Shown here piece by piece: positions 52,085 through 61,695 of a stretch of DNA of 64,000 nucleotides. The position numbers and the translations under genes are program-made. Source of the DNA: Nitrosospira sp. (GTDB lineage: Bacteria; Pseudomonadota; Gammaproteobacteria; Burkholderiales; Nitrosomonadaceae); contig JACDGV010000003.1 of assembly GCA_013821425.1 (NCBI GenBank), positions 62,001 to 126,000 on the forward strand, in the 5' to 3' direction. Under the pieces are notes generated by a model. That model saw only the letters and a program-made list of their open reading frames with translations. It had not been told where the DNA came from and did no database searches. Each line of letters opens with the position of its first letter. Within the stretch, counting starts at the first letter, position 1.

Positions 52085-52561
52085 ATGTCCATGACCCTCA
52101 CAGCTGCTTCTTTTCCGCCAAACGGTATCATTCCAAGCCGGCACACATGCGAAGGCCACGATAGTTCGCCGGAGCTTATGTGGACAGACGTTCCCGAGGG
52201 CGCGAAAAGCCTGGTCCTTATCATGGATGATCCCGATGCCCCTGATCCAGCGGTGCCCCAGAGAGTCTGGGTGCATTGGGTGTTATATAATATTCCCGTC
52301 GACGCCAGCGGGCTGCCCGAAGGCATCGCCGCGACAGATCTTCCCTCAGGAACCCGAGAGGGTCTGAATGATTGGGAGCGCACCGGCTACGGAGGCCCAT
52401 GCCCGCCGATAGGCCAGCACCGGTATTTTCACAAGCTTTACGCATTGGACACCCCGCTGCGGGAGATAAACCCTCCCACCAAGGCAATGCTGGAGAAAGC
52501 GATGGAAGGCCACGTTATTGCCAAATCCGAGCTGATAGGCCGATATCAGAAGCAGTATTAA
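52085..52561 (+). CDS. YbhB/YbcL family (Raf kinase inhibitor-like) protein
   Basis: A 158-residue protein of the phosphatidylethanolamine-binding family. Conserved pieces are SRHTCEGHDSSPELMW, LVLIMDDPDAPDP, VHWVLYNIP and GPCPPIGQHRYFHKLYALD, which build the ligand pocket. AGGAG at 52071-52075 gives a strong start at 52085. The same frame is open upstream to an ATG at 51920 and would add a signal-peptide-like segment (LLHLLIWLICLICFRAEA), so a secreted form is possible. Ligand and role in bacteria are not known. Confidence 0.83.
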   Translation: MSMTLTAASFPPNGIIPSRHTCEGHDSSPELMWTDVPEGAKSLVLIMDDPDAPDPAVPQRVWVHWVLYNIPVDASGLPEGIAATDLPSGTREGLNDWERTGYGGPCPPIGQHRYFHKLYALDTPLREINPPTKAMLEKAMEGHVIAKSELIGRYQKQY

Positions 52562-52619
52562 GACCCGCGGAAAAACAGGCAATACGCTTGTTCATGTTGC
52601 CGCGGAAGCAGCAAGTAGC

Positions 52620-53606
52620 ATGATGAAGGCAGCCCCTCAACAACCAACACGCGCATTATCGTTCAACCGTCCAGTGGCCTGGCCAATGAAGTGGAAAATA
52701 AAGTCGGCGGTTAAAGACTTCAAGTATCGGTGCGCGCTATTTTTCTGTCTGCTGGCAAGAAAGAGAGTACCCGAAAAGCCTTTGGTCCGGCTGTACGAGG
52801 AAGGGCTGGTATCGCCCGACTTCGCCAGACCGGTTTGTTTTTTTTGTAGTTACGACGCGGAAAGCATCGTCAGGGAGAATGTCTACTATTACCTTGATGG
52901 ACTCGCGCTGGCGGGTTTCAATATTGTATTCATCAGCTCCAGCGATGCTATTGCAAAGCCGGACCTCGAGCGGTTGTCGCTCAGCTGTGTAAGAATCATT
53001 AATCGGGAGAACAAAGGATATGATTTTTACGGGTGGAAAACAGCATTGGAAAAATATGGCGAATATAAGCGCCATCCGGGTCTGCTGCTAGCAAATGACA
53101 GTGTATTCGGCCCGCTTTTCAGCATTAAGGATATAATTACGCAGTTCGAAAATTGCGATGCCGATATTGTTGGAATGACGGACTCATTCCATATCTGTCC
53201 GCATCTTCAGTCCTATTTCCTTTTTTGCAAGAAAAACGTAATCCTGTCTGAGGAATTTACCCGTTTCTTCCAGGACGTTGAGGTTCTGGCACTCAAGATC
53301 GCCGTTATCCGAAAATACGAGGTCGGTTTTTCCCGCCTTCTTCGCGGCCGTTTCCGTCTTTCCGCGCTTTATGGCGTAGAAACGGTTCTGGATCGGTTCG
53401 ATTATCGGCAAAGGCCTATGGGATGGATAGAATCGACCTTTCACTTTTGGAAACCTCTTATTAGCGAATTCAGATTCCCGTTTCTTAAAAAAAGCGTATT
53501 GACGAGGAGGGGAGTTCCGCTGGAAGAGGTTGCGTCCGTGCTTGTTGAAAGTGGTTCTCTTTATGACACGGATATCCTCCATGATTGGACTGGGGGCCGC
53601 AGATAG
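52620..53606 (+). CDS. Rhamnan-synthesis-F-like glycan protein
   Basis: A 328-residue protein of the RgpF family (rhamnan synthesis F). ENKGYDFYGWKTALEKYGEY, LLLANDSVFGPLFSI and DIVGMTDSFHICPHLQSYFL are characteristic. RgpF-type proteins act in building rhamnose-rich or other cell-surface polysaccharides, probably as glycosyltransferases. The start is an ATG-ATG pair at 52620. It is followed on the same strand, 247 bp later, by an FkbM methyltransferase that could modify the same glycan. No other O-antigen genes are near, so this is a small satellite locus. Confidence 0.78.
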   Translation: MMKAAPQQPTRALSFNRPVAWPMKWKIKSAVKDFKYRCALFFCLLARKRVPEKPLVRLYEEGLVSPDFARPVCFFCSYDAESIVRENVYYYLDGLALAGFNIVFISSSDAIAKPDLERLSLSCVRIINRENKGYDFYGWKTALEKYGEYKRHPGLLLANDSVFGPLFSIKDIITQFENCDADIVGMTDSFHICPHLQSYFLFCKKNVILSEEFTRFFQDVEVLALKIAVIRKYEVGFSRLLRGRFRLSALYGVETVLDRFDYRQRPMGWIESTFHFWKPLISEFRFPFLKKSVLTRRGVPLEEVASVLVESGSLYDTDILHDWTGGRR

Positions 53607-53853
53607 TTGTTGCCCCTTTTTCGTCTGGAGGGTACACGGTGACTCCCGGATGCCTTTCCCTGTTGGGCAGGAATACAGCCCGGTAACTTCCGGGAACATC
53701 AGTTGCGGGAAACGTTGCGGCTGGTCTGCGACCATGCCGGCGCGCATCTTACAAAAAAGCGTCAGAATTACTTAAACAAAGCGCGTATCCTCCTTCGGGA
53801 TTACATGTCCCTTTCTTTCACTTGAACTCGTACATCTACGATTTGGCCCCCAC

Positions 53854-54627
53854 ATGTCTTCATTTTTCATGGATATTCTTTCCGGTTTTACTGTAGCACT
53901 TTATGGACTGAAAGGCGGCTACACGACAGTGAATGTTAAAGGCCAGTCCATACGTGTCGCGGTGGATAATTTCCGGACGCTTCAACGAGCTAAAACCTAC
54001 TCGATCAAAGAGCCCGACACTCTGGATTGGCTGGACAATTTCGAAGCGGGCTCGTGTTTTTTTGATCTGGGAGCGAATATTGGCCAATATTCGCTATATC
54101 CCGCGAAAAAATATGGCAGTGACATCCAGGTTTATTCCTTTGAGCCGCAGTGCATAAACTATTATTTGCTTAACAGGAATATATACCTGAACAGACTTGA
54201 AAAAAATATTACGTCCTATTGCGTGGCTGTATCGGGGCAGGAGGCGTTTTCCAGCCTGTATATTCCCAAGTTTATCGGGGGGGGGAATCGTTCCCAGTTT
54301 GGAAAGGAAGACTTGAAAAACATGAAAGTGCGCGCTACCCATATCCAGGGGATGTTTGGGGTAACGCTGGACGATTTATGCTCGAAATGGGGATTCCCTT
54401 ATCCCAACTATATCAAGATCGATGTTGATGGCATCGAAATTCCCATCATCAAAGGTGCCGGGAATGTACTGAAAAATCCGGCGCTCAAGTCTGTTATTGT
54501 AGAATTGGGGACTGCGGAGGAGCAGCAGGAAGCAGTAAGTCTGATGGAACAGGCGGGTCTGAAGGTGAAATTCAAGACTACCAGGAACTGGGGCGAAACC
54601 TGTTTCATATTCGAAAAGAACGTCTGA
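53854..54627 (+). CDS. FkbM family methyltransferase
   Basis: A 257-residue SAM-dependent methyltransferase of the FkbM family. FFDLGANIGQYSLYPAKK is motif I (SAM site), YSFEPQCINYYLLNRNIYLN the following acidic strand, and IKIDVDGIEIPIIKGA the signature FkbM motif. Members often O-methylate sugars in surface polysaccharides. Pairing with the RgpF-like gene supports a glycan substrate. The start has no strong ribosome site. Confidence 0.83.
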   Translation: MSSFFMDILSGFTVALYGLKGGYTTVNVKGQSIRVAVDNFRTLQRAKTYSIKEPDTLDWLDNFEAGSCFFDLGANIGQYSLYPAKKYGSDIQVYSFEPQCINYYLLNRNIYLNRLEKNITSYCVAVSGQEAFSSLYIPKFIGGGNRSQFGKEDLKNMKVRATHIQGMFGVTLDDLCSKWGFPYPNYIKIDVDGIEIPIIKGAGNVLKNPALKSVIVELGTAEEQQEAVSLMEQAGLKVKFKTTRNWGETCFIFEKNV

Positions 54628-54741
54628 ACGTCTGAACGCCGGTTAGCGCGTGGCGAAGATGGCGCGCGCTAGGCTATCCGTAGTGAACGGGCGGGAGGGG
54701 CCATAGGATCGCCGCCTGCTATCCTGGCCCTGCTGGGAAGA

Positions 54742-56475
54742 TTACCTCGAAATCGCGGCTCGGGCATCGAAATTATTCCCCGCTTCGGATGGACGTTGCA
54801 TCGGTTCTGCCTTACCCCTCGAAAGGGTGTAAATGTTATCGGCTGCGGCAATCAGGGCAGGCTGATGAGATACGGCAACGACCGTCAGGTTCTTCGCCAG
54901 TTTTCGCAGCGTCTCGCAGACCAGCTGTTCACTTTCGGGGTCGAGCGCGCTGGTCGGTTCATCGAGCAACAGGAACGAAGGGCGGTGAGCCAATGCCCGG
55001 GCTATGGCGATACGCTGACGCTGTCCGCCCGACAGCAACCCGCCGCGCTCGCCTACCACTGTGTTCAGCCCGTCTGGAAGCACACTGACGAAGTCCCAGG
55101 CGCCCGCCTGCCGCAGCGCCCTCTCCGCATCGGCTTCGACCAGATCGGGGGCGCCGACAAGGATGTTGCTGAGAATGGTATCGTGAAGCAGAACATTTTC
55201 CTGGGACACGTAACCGATCATGCGCCGCCACTCGCGCAGATTGATTTCGCGCAAGGATACGCCGTCTATGAGAATTTCCCCTGACCTGGGCTCAGCAAGA
55301 CCGCAGAGCAGGTCCAGCATGGTGCTTTTACCCACCCCGGACGGCCCCGCGATCGTGGTAAACGAATGGGCGGGAAGTTCGAGATTCAATTCCTGGAAAA
55401 TCGTCTTGGTGCCATAGTCGAAATTCACGTTTCGCAAGCTGATACCTGTTTGAAACGTAGGCATGCGCGTGCCCGTGGTGCGTTCCGCTGCGGCACGCGC
55501 CTCTTCAATGGCTGTGCGCAAGGCCCAATAGGCGCTTTCCTGCGCCATCAGATTCTGGTATTTACGCTGCGTCTTGTTAAGCAGGCTCAGAAGACGGGTG
55601 AGCAGAAAGACCATTACCATTACTGCGGGCAGCGACAGTTCCCACATCACCAGGGCGAGGTACAAGCCGATTGCCATGAGGGTGGCAAGAATGGGTTCCT
55701 GCAAGGCCATCAATGCTTCGCGCGCCATGATCTCGCGGCGTGTTGCCTTTTCCAGTTGTTTGGTTTGATCACGGAGGATGGCCTCTGCCACGTTGTCCCG
55801 GGCCATGGCCTTCAACGATTTCACCGACCCCAACACGTCCGAAAGATACGTCAGCAAGTGGCGCAGCAGATGGGTCTGCTTCGTTCCCGCCTTACGGGTG
55901 GCACGGATCAGTTGATGCAGCAGGCGCAGGATCACTATGCCGACCAGGAAGGAGGTAAGCGTCGCCTGCCATGAAACAAACATGGCTACGGTTCCATAGA
56001 CAACCACTTGTACCGCCAGCGCAAGGACGGTAACGCTATGCTCGAACCCGTTGGCCGCCCGATAAGCCTCCGTGGCAACCGAATTGGACAGCGAGCCCAT
56101 GGGCTGGCGCAAGTAATATTGCCACCGGCTGGCGAGGAGTGCGTCGATTAATTCGAGGCGAAGCGCTGTTGCGACATGGGCGACGGTATAGCCAACCTGT
56201 CTGTTGGCAAGCAGCAATATCAGGCTCTTGATGATCATGCCGCCGACAATAATCAGTAACATCACGCCAATGGTTGGTTCGATGCCGATACCTTGGAGCA
56301 CTTCCACGATTTTTTTTCCGATATCCGAATTCGCGGTATCGCCCACCGCGATCGAAAGTAACGGGAGAAGCGCGGTCAGACTGAGCCCTTCAGCGATCCC
56401 CGCAGCCAGCAGCGCAATCAGCACGTACGCTGTGCGCCGGGGGAAAAGCGTGCAATAGGTAAAGAGGGTCCGCAT
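54742..56475 (-). CDS. ABC transporter, fused permease and ATPase (exporter type)
   Basis: A 577-residue half-transporter: an N-terminal six-helix membrane domain (about residues 15-310) and a C-terminal ATPase with Walker A GPSGVGKSTM, the ABC signature LLSGGQRQRIAIARAL and Walker B FLLLDEPTSALD. It should work as a homodimer exporting a lipid, peptide or glycolipid. Closest in style to MsbA/HlyB-type exporters; the substrate is unknown. It is convergent with the FkbM gene, so a joint glycan role is possible but not shown by operon structure. Confidence 0.87.
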   Translation of the reverse strand: MRTLFTYCTLFPRRTAYVLIALLAAGIAEGLSLTALLPLLSIAVGDTANSDIGKKIVEVLQGIGIEPTIGVMLLIIVGGMIIKSLILLLANRQVGYTVAHVATALRLELIDALLASRWQYYLRQPMGSLSNSVATEAYRAANGFEHSVTVLALAVQVVVYGTVAMFVSWQATLTSFLVGIVILRLLHQLIRATRKAGTKQTHLLRHLLTYLSDVLGSVKSLKAMARDNVAEAILRDQTKQLEKATRREIMAREALMALQEPILATLMAIGLYLALVMWELSLPAVMVMVFLLTRLLSLLNKTQRKYQNLMAQESAYWALRTAIEEARAAAERTTGTRMPTFQTGISLRNVNFDYGTKTIFQELNLELPAHSFTTIAGPSGVGKSTMLDLLCGLAEPRSGEILIDGVSLREINLREWRRMIGYVSQENVLLHDTILSNILVGAPDLVEADAERALRQAGAWDFVSVLPDGLNTVVGERGGLLSGGQRQRIAIARALAHRPSFLLLDEPTSALDPESEQLVCETLRKLAKNLTVVAVSHQPALIAAADNIYTLSRGKAEPMQRPSEAGNNFDARAAISR

Positions 56476-56928
56476 GGCCTAGATCAGAAGAGGGTCGATT
56501 ATCATATCCTAAATTATCGAGCAGATCGTTTAGAAACCTGAATAAGACGCGCATAGCCAGAGGGGCGGCGATGGGAATTCTGCCGTTTGCCCCAGGAATG
56601 CTCCTCACTCCCTTCCAGCGGCTGGTTCAGCCGATCCAGCCGTGTGCGGCTGACCATAGCGAACTCCTGCATCCAGGCTCATCAATAGATACAAGGGGTG
56701 AGAGACGGCCAGTCAGGATGGTTCATTCAGGGCTTCCTTAGAGCCTGTACGCTGCCCTGCCGTGCCCAAGGCGACTGATGGCATCAATTCGCCCGGAAGA
56801 CGGCACGATCCTGTTCAGTTCGGGATTCGGCGGGCAGCAGCGTGAGACATGCCCGTCTCGGTGCAGACAATGTTCCATAAAATGGATAAGACACGACGGA
56901 AGATGGTAGTGAAACGTTTAATCTGTTT
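56476..56928. other. Intergenic region with one arm of a long-range inverted repeat
   Basis: About 450 bp between two minus-strand genes, without a credible gene. It holds the 16-bp sequence at 56726-56741 that recurs inverted at 63851-63866, and a small AGCCG/CGGCT hairpin near 56638. Confidence 0.5.
56726..56741 (+). repeat. 16-bp inverted-repeat arm (left)
   Basis: TTCAGGGCTTCCTTAG here is the exact reverse complement of 63851-63866, 7.1 kb away. The pair brackets DUF2165, ku, ligD, the methyltransferase, LOV and SRPBCC genes. Confidence 0.8.
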
Positions 56929-57483
56929 TTATTCTTTCCGGTCGGTCCGGTCATATCCGATACTGCCCGGCTCACGCGGATTGTCGCTTTGCGCGGTGTA
57001 AATCAATACCAAAACAATACAGACGACGAACCGGAATGCGGGTTGTTGCCCATTCCAGTCCGGGGATTGCCACATGCAGAACCATTCCCCGCCCACTACC
57101 ATGAATCCAAAAAACCACAATGCAAAGCCAAAGGTCAGCCCCGCGATGGAGAGAGATTTGGCTCTGTCGAACGTCGGGGCGTCACTTTTGATATTGTAAA
57201 GCAAGCGTAGCGCGCCTAAAAGGCACAAAGCGGCGATCAGGAATTCAAGAAATATGATCGAAGCATAAACAGCCGAATGCACCGAAGGTTCGGTTATCGC
57301 ACGATGCGTCAAGGCATTCCCCGGATAGACTGTATCCATCGACATTACGTGCTGAACAAACGCGAAGTTGGAGGGGTAGTCGACGACATTATTCAGGGCG
57401 GCCAGCAGAGCCAGGCAGCCAATCCCGGATATCAGAAATATTTTGCTTGCCCGGATTACCAGAGTTTTATCCATGGCCGACAT
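56929..57483 (-). CDS. DUF2165-family membrane protein
   Basis: A 184-residue protein with four hydrophobic segments. NNVVDYPSNFAFVQHVMSMD and the NALTHRAIT segment between helices 1 and 2, and GGEWFCMWQSPDWNGQQPAF near the end, match the DUF2165 family of predicted small integral membrane proteins. Function is unknown. An ATG nine bases further in (57474) is an alternative start. It is next to another small membrane protein on the same strand. Confidence 0.8.
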   Translation of the reverse strand: MSAMDKTLVIRASKIFLISGIGCLALLAALNNVVDYPSNFAFVQHVMSMDTVYPGNALTHRAITEPSVHSAVYASIIFLEFLIAALCLLGALRLLYNIKSDAPTFDRAKSLSIAGLTFGFALWFFGFMVVGGEWFCMWQSPDWNGQQPAFRFVVCIVLVLIYTAQSDNPREPGSIGYDRTDRKE

Positions 57484-57553
57484 CGGGTTGCTGGGAACCC
57501 TGTGTCTCCAATGTTAAGATAGCGATGACTATGTCAGCAGTCGGGGGGGATTG

Positions 57554-57781
57554 TTAATCAGTCGTACGCACCCCCCGGATGTTGAGCGTGGCCAAGGCAA
57601 TCTGGAGACCGATAACAGCAAAGGCCTGAGCGTGCCACCCCCATGTTACCCATAGCACGTTACTAACGAGTGAAAGCAGAAACCCCGCGTGGCGTGTCCG
57701 CTTGGACGGAAAAGTCAGCAGCCACACCGCGAGTACGTTAACGACCATTGCGGGCCATTGTAGCAGGGAATAATAATCCAT
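57554..57781 (-). CDS. Small membrane protein, unknown
   Basis: A 75-residue protein with about three hydrophobic segments (VVNVLAVWLLTF; AGFLLSLVSNVLWVTWGW; FAVIGLQIALATL), similar in layout to PnuC/SemiSWEET-like small membrane proteins but too short to place. The ATG at 57781, with GAACGGA upstream, is chosen over an in-frame TTG at 57802. It ends about 70 bp before the DUF2165 start and may be co-transcribed with it. Confidence 0.65.
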   Translation of the reverse strand: MDYYSLLQWPAMVVNVLAVWLLTFPSKRTRHAGFLLSLVSNVLWVTWGWHAQAFAVIGLQIALATLNIRGVRTTD

Positions 57782-58108
57782 ATTTATCCGTTCTCTTGCC
57801 AAATAGTTTGTAAAACAGGTTCAAACAATGCCTTCAAGCTGTTCGATCCCCGCGTTTCCGCTTTGTCTATACCGAGCTTGTTAATGTCGGCCTGACGGAG
57901 CAGGCGCATCCTCGCATTAATCCACGTGGCGCTCCGTGCGCCAGAATACAGAGGAGGAGTCTTCCGCATTCGTGCGCAATCGCACATACAATCCCGCAGG
58001 CAGGGTTCATGATTCTTCTGCCAGTCAGTCCGTTCTGGCCTCTGTTCTACCTTTGTTTCCCAGCCCCAAAGCGTTTGGCAATATCATTTTTTTACGGTGA
58101 ATTGATTC

Positions 58109-59029
58109 ATGGCCGCTTCTAATTCCAGCAGCCGGGCCTTGTGGAAAGGCGCCATCAGTTTCGGGCTGGTACATATACCTGTCGCGCTTCATTCCGCGAC
58201 TTCGGAAGAAGGGTTGAATTTCGATTGGCTGGACAAGCGCAGCATGGACCGGGTCGGCTACAAGCGGATCAATAAAAAGACCGGCAAGGAGATCAACAAA
58301 GATAACATCGTGAAGGGAATCGAATACGAGGACGGGCAATACGTCATTCTGAGCCCGGAAGAGATCGCCGCCGCTTATCCGACAACCACGCAAACAATCG
58401 AGATTGAGATGTTTGTGGCGGCTACGGATATTCCCTTCGTTTACCTCGAGCGCCCTTATTATATTGTTCCGATCAACAAGGGTGCCAAAGTCTACGCGCT
58501 TCTGCGCGAAGCTCTCTTCAAGACGCAGCGTGTGGGTATTGCTCGGGTAGTGATTCAGACCAAACAGCATCTGGCCGCGCTTGTGCCGTCCGGCCCGGCA
58601 CTGGTACTGAATTTGTTGCGATGGGGCAATGAGATACGCAGCTGGGAAAATCTGAGCTTCCCCCCGGAGGGAACAGGGGAGGCAGGCATTACCGAAAAGG
58701 AACTGAAAATGGCTGAGCAATTGGTGATGGACATGAGCGGCAAGTGGCATCCCGAAGCATTCCGGGACTCATTCAAGGATGAGATTATGAAGCTCGTGCA
58801 CCAGAAGGCAGAAATGGGTGACGTACAAGCCGTGGCTCAACCGGAAGAATCCGAAACACCGCAGGGCGGTGCGCAAATCCTCGATCTCACCGAACTGCTC
58901 CAGCGCAGTTTGAAGACGAGCGGCAACAAGGAAGAGCGCGCTAAGACGCCAGCGAAGAAATCACCCAAAGCCGGTGCCGACAATGAATCGGTCCATTCCA
59001 AGGGGACGAACAAGCGCCGGGCAGGGTAA
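58109..59029 (+). CDS. ku: Ku, non-homologous end-joining DNA-binding protein
   Basis: A 306-residue bacterial Ku. It opens SSRALWKGAISFGLVHIPVA, has GYKRINKKTGKEI and YFIVP-like PYYIVPINKGAKVYALLREAL, and ends in a Lys/Ala/Pro-rich tail (AKTPAKKSPKAG) as in many bacterial Ku proteins. A homodimeric ring binds broken DNA ends and recruits LigD. It is 13 bp upstream of ligD, a certain two-gene operon. The ribosome site before 58109 is weak. Confidence 0.95.
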   Translation: MAASNSSSRALWKGAISFGLVHIPVALHSATSEEGLNFDWLDKRSMDRVGYKRINKKTGKEINKDNIVKGIEYEDGQYVILSPEEIAAAYPTTTQTIEIEMFVAATDIPFVYLERPYYIVPINKGAKVYALLREALFKTQRVGIARVVIQTKQHLAALVPSGPALVLNLLRWGNEIRSWENLSFPPEGTGEAGITEKELKMAEQLVMDMSGKWHPEAFRDSFKDEIMKLVHQKAEMGDVQAVAQPEESETPQGGAQILDLTELLQRSLKTSGNKEERAKTPAKKSPKAGADNESVHSKGTNKRRAG

Positions 59030-59042
59030 GCAAAGGCAAAGT

Positions 59043-61571
59043 ATGCCAAAACCGGATTTACTCAAGGCTTACCGGGCTAAACGCAATTTCTCCATCACGT
59101 CTGAACCTTCCGGTATCGGCCTGTGCGCAAGTGCCATCAGGACAGCGCCGGCATTCGTTATACAGAAGCACTGGGCGACCCGCCTTCATTACGACTTCAG
59201 GCTGGAGCTCGATGGAACCATGAAAAGCTGGGCCGTTCCCAAGGGCCCCAGCTTCGATCCCGAGCACAAGCGGATGGCGGTTCATGTAGAAGATCATCCC
59301 CTTTCGTACAATAGCTTTGAAGGCGAGATCCCGTCCGGACAGTATGGTGCCGGCAAGGTCATCATATGGGATACGGGCACGTGGTTTCCTCTGGAGGACC
59401 CCCATCGGGGATATCGTGACGGGAAACTGAAATTCGAGCTGATCGGGCACAAACTGAAAGGTCATTGGGCTTTGGTCCGCATGAGAAACGATGAAGAAAA
59501 GAAGCAGCAAGCCTGGCTGCTTATCAAGGAAAAGGATGAATATGCCCGTCCCGGAAGCGAATACAGCGTCGTGGATGAAATGCCGGGAAGCGTAGCGGAC
59601 CTTCCGTCTGCAGGGGCTCAACAAGCTGGCGGACCGGCCAGGACGAAAACCGTCAGCACAAAGGAAAGAACGGCTTTGCCTCGGGGCGCCACCAAGGCCA
59701 AACTCCCTCTTGTCCTTCGGCCTCAGCTTGCCACGCTGGTGGATGGGCCTCCCAATGACTCGGGGGAATGGATATACGAGATCAAGTTCGACGGTTACCG
59801 GATGTTGACCAGGATAGATGGCGGGACCGTTCGTCTTTTTACTCGCAACGAAAATGACTGGTCTCACAAATTGCCTGATCTGGTCAAATCAATGCGCCAT
59901 ATGAAATTGAAGTCTGGATGGATAGACGGCGAAATTGTGGTATTGAATGAGAAAGGCATACCCGATTTCCAGGCTCTGCAGAATGCTTTTGATAACGCCG
60001 CCACACAAAACATTGTCTATTATCTTTTTGATATCCCGTTCCGGGATGGATATGACTTGCGATCCGTTCCTCTGATCGAACGCAGGGAATCGTTGAAAAC
60101 GTGCTTTAAGGGCGATCCACCTGAACAGATACGTTTCAGCGAGATTTTCGACGTACCGCCCGATGACATTATTGCCTCGGCATGCCGTCTCGGACTGGAA
60201 GGCGTGATTGGCAAGCGCAAAACCTCTACGTACGTCTCCCGTCGGTCTTCCGACTGGATAAAGCTGAAGTGCAAGCAGCGTCAGGAGTTTATCATTGGCG
60301 GCTATACCGATCCCCAAGGTTCCCGAACCGGGATAGGTTCGCTTTTGCTAGGTTTTTATGACGAAGGCAAAAATCTCCGGTATGCGGGTAACGTGGGCAC
60401 GGGATTCAGCGATAAAACATTGCGCATTCTCAAGACGAAACTGGACGGGATTGGAGTGAGACATTGCCCTTTCATGGAGACGAACGGCATCGGTAAAAAA
60501 TCGCACTGGGTCTCGCCCACGCTAGTGGCTGAGGTGTCCTTTGGCGAGTGGACCCGGGACGGCCACATCCGCCACTCGGTTTTTCATGGTTTAAGATCAG
60601 ACAAGAAGGCGGAATCCATTGTCAGGGAGAAACCGATGCATACTGCCAGCGTAAAGGCGACAAAAACGTCATCGATACTTCCATCACTCAAGGTTACGAA
60701 CCCCAACCGAGTAATAGATCCTTCGACAGGACTGACCAAGATTGGTCTCGTGCGCTACTACTCACTTGTCGCCCCGCTGATGCTGGAGCATCTGAAAGGA
60801 AGACCGGTATCCCTGGTACGTGCACCGGACGGGATTTCCGGCCAGCTGTTTTTCCAGAAGCACTGGGAAAAGGAGAACATGCAAGGCGTTAACCAGCTTG
60901 ATCCCGCCCTTGATCCCGAGCATCCCCCCTTGCTTGAAGTCTCGACCAGCAACGGTCTGTTGTCTGCGGCCCAGATGAACGTAATCGAGTTTCATACGTG
61001 GAATGCAAAAAAAGACGCTATCGGCAAACCCGATAGAATGACGTTCGACCTCGATCCCGGAGAGGGGGTGCAGTGGGAGCAGATCCAGGAGTCGGCGCAG
61101 CTGGTTTCCATATTCCTGCATGAACTGGGGCTAAAATCTTTCCTGAAAACCAGTGGCGGCAAGGGTCTCCATGTTGTCGTGCCGATAAAAAGGTTGCGCG
61201 ACTGGGACACAGTGAAGGATTTCTCCCAAGCCATTGTTCAGCACCTGGCCGCAACCATACCCCAGCGCTTCGTCGCAAAAAGCGGGCCGCGTAACCGGGT
61301 GGGGAAGGTCTTTATTGATTATCTGCGCAATGGCTTTGGCGCTACCACCGTAGCGGCCTGGTCTGCGCGGGCACGTCCCGGTCTGGGTGTATCCGTACCG
61401 CTGGCATGGGAGGAACTGAAGTCGCTTACCAGTGCCGCTCGCTGGTCTGTCTCCAATATTCACGAACGTCTGGACGAGGGCAACCTTCCATGGGCCGGCT
61501 ACGAAGCGGCAAAGCAATCCATATTGCCGGCGATGAAAACCCTGGGCTTCAAACCTGGCAAGGAGGCATGA
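59043..61571 (+). CDS. ligD: LigD, multifunctional NHEJ ligase (PE-LIG-POL)
   Basis: An 842-residue LigD with the Pseudomonas domain order. Phosphoesterase: H43, H49, D51, R53 and H85 in the KHWATRLHYDFRLELDG and HVEDHPLSY segments. Ligase: adenylated lysine K248 in YEIKFDGYR, followed by an OB fold. Polymerase/primase: D669 and D671 in TFDLDPGEG and D759 in VFIDYLR, the same numbers as the catalytic residues of P. aeruginosa LigD. It trims, fills and seals breaks held by Ku. All three activities look intact. The start at 59043 matches the family N-terminus; an in-frame ATG upstream lies inside ku. Confidence 0.95.
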   Translation: MPKPDLLKAYRAKRNFSITSEPSGIGLCASAIRTAPAFVIQKHWATRLHYDFRLELDGTMKSWAVPKGPSFDPEHKRMAVHVEDHPLSYNSFEGEIPSGQYGAGKVIIWDTGTWFPLEDPHRGYRDGKLKFELIGHKLKGHWALVRMRNDEEKKQQAWLLIKEKDEYARPGSEYSVVDEMPGSVADLPSAGAQQAGGPARTKTVSTKERTALPRGATKAKLPLVLRPQLATLVDGPPNDSGEWIYEIKFDGYRMLTRIDGGTVRLFTRNENDWSHKLPDLVKSMRHMKLKSGWIDGEIVVLNEKGIPDFQALQNAFDNAATQNIVYYLFDIPFRDGYDLRSVPLIERRESLKTCFKGDPPEQIRFSEIFDVPPDDIIASACRLGLEGVIGKRKTSTYVSRRSSDWIKLKCKQRQEFIIGGYTDPQGSRTGIGSLLLGFYDEGKNLRYAGNVGTGFSDKTLRILKTKLDGIGVRHCPFMETNGIGKKSHWVSPTLVAEVSFGEWTRDGHIRHSVFHGLRSDKKAESIVREKPMHTASVKATKTSSILPSLKVTNPNRVIDPSTGLTKIGLVRYYSLVAPLMLEHLKGRPVSLVRAPDGISGQLFFQKHWEKENMQGVNQLDPALDPEHPPLLEVSTSNGLLSAAQMNVIEFHTWNAKKDAIGKPDRMTFDLDPGEGVQWEQIQESAQLVSIFLHELGLKSFLKTSGGKGLHVVVPIKRLRDWDTVKDFSQAIVQHLAATIPQRFVAKSGPRNRVGKVFIDYLRNGFGATTVAAWSARARPGLGVSVPLAWEELKSLTSAARWSVSNIHERLDEGNLPWAGYEAAKQSILPAMKTLGFKPGKEA

Positions 61572-61695
61572 GGACCCCCTGATACTTCCACGCGGAGCGC
61601 GTTCCGGGAGCGGTGAAGTTGCAGGCGGTGGTTCGATGTCGCGGTGAAATTCAACTGTCCTTTTCGTGCCAGGCGGGATAGCCCTCATCGGGGGC

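Noticed and set aside
57784-57987. Minus-strand frame of 67 codons upstream of the small membrane gene
   Set aside because: No domain, no ribosome site, odd composition; it overlaps the promoter region between divergent genes and is more likely chance.
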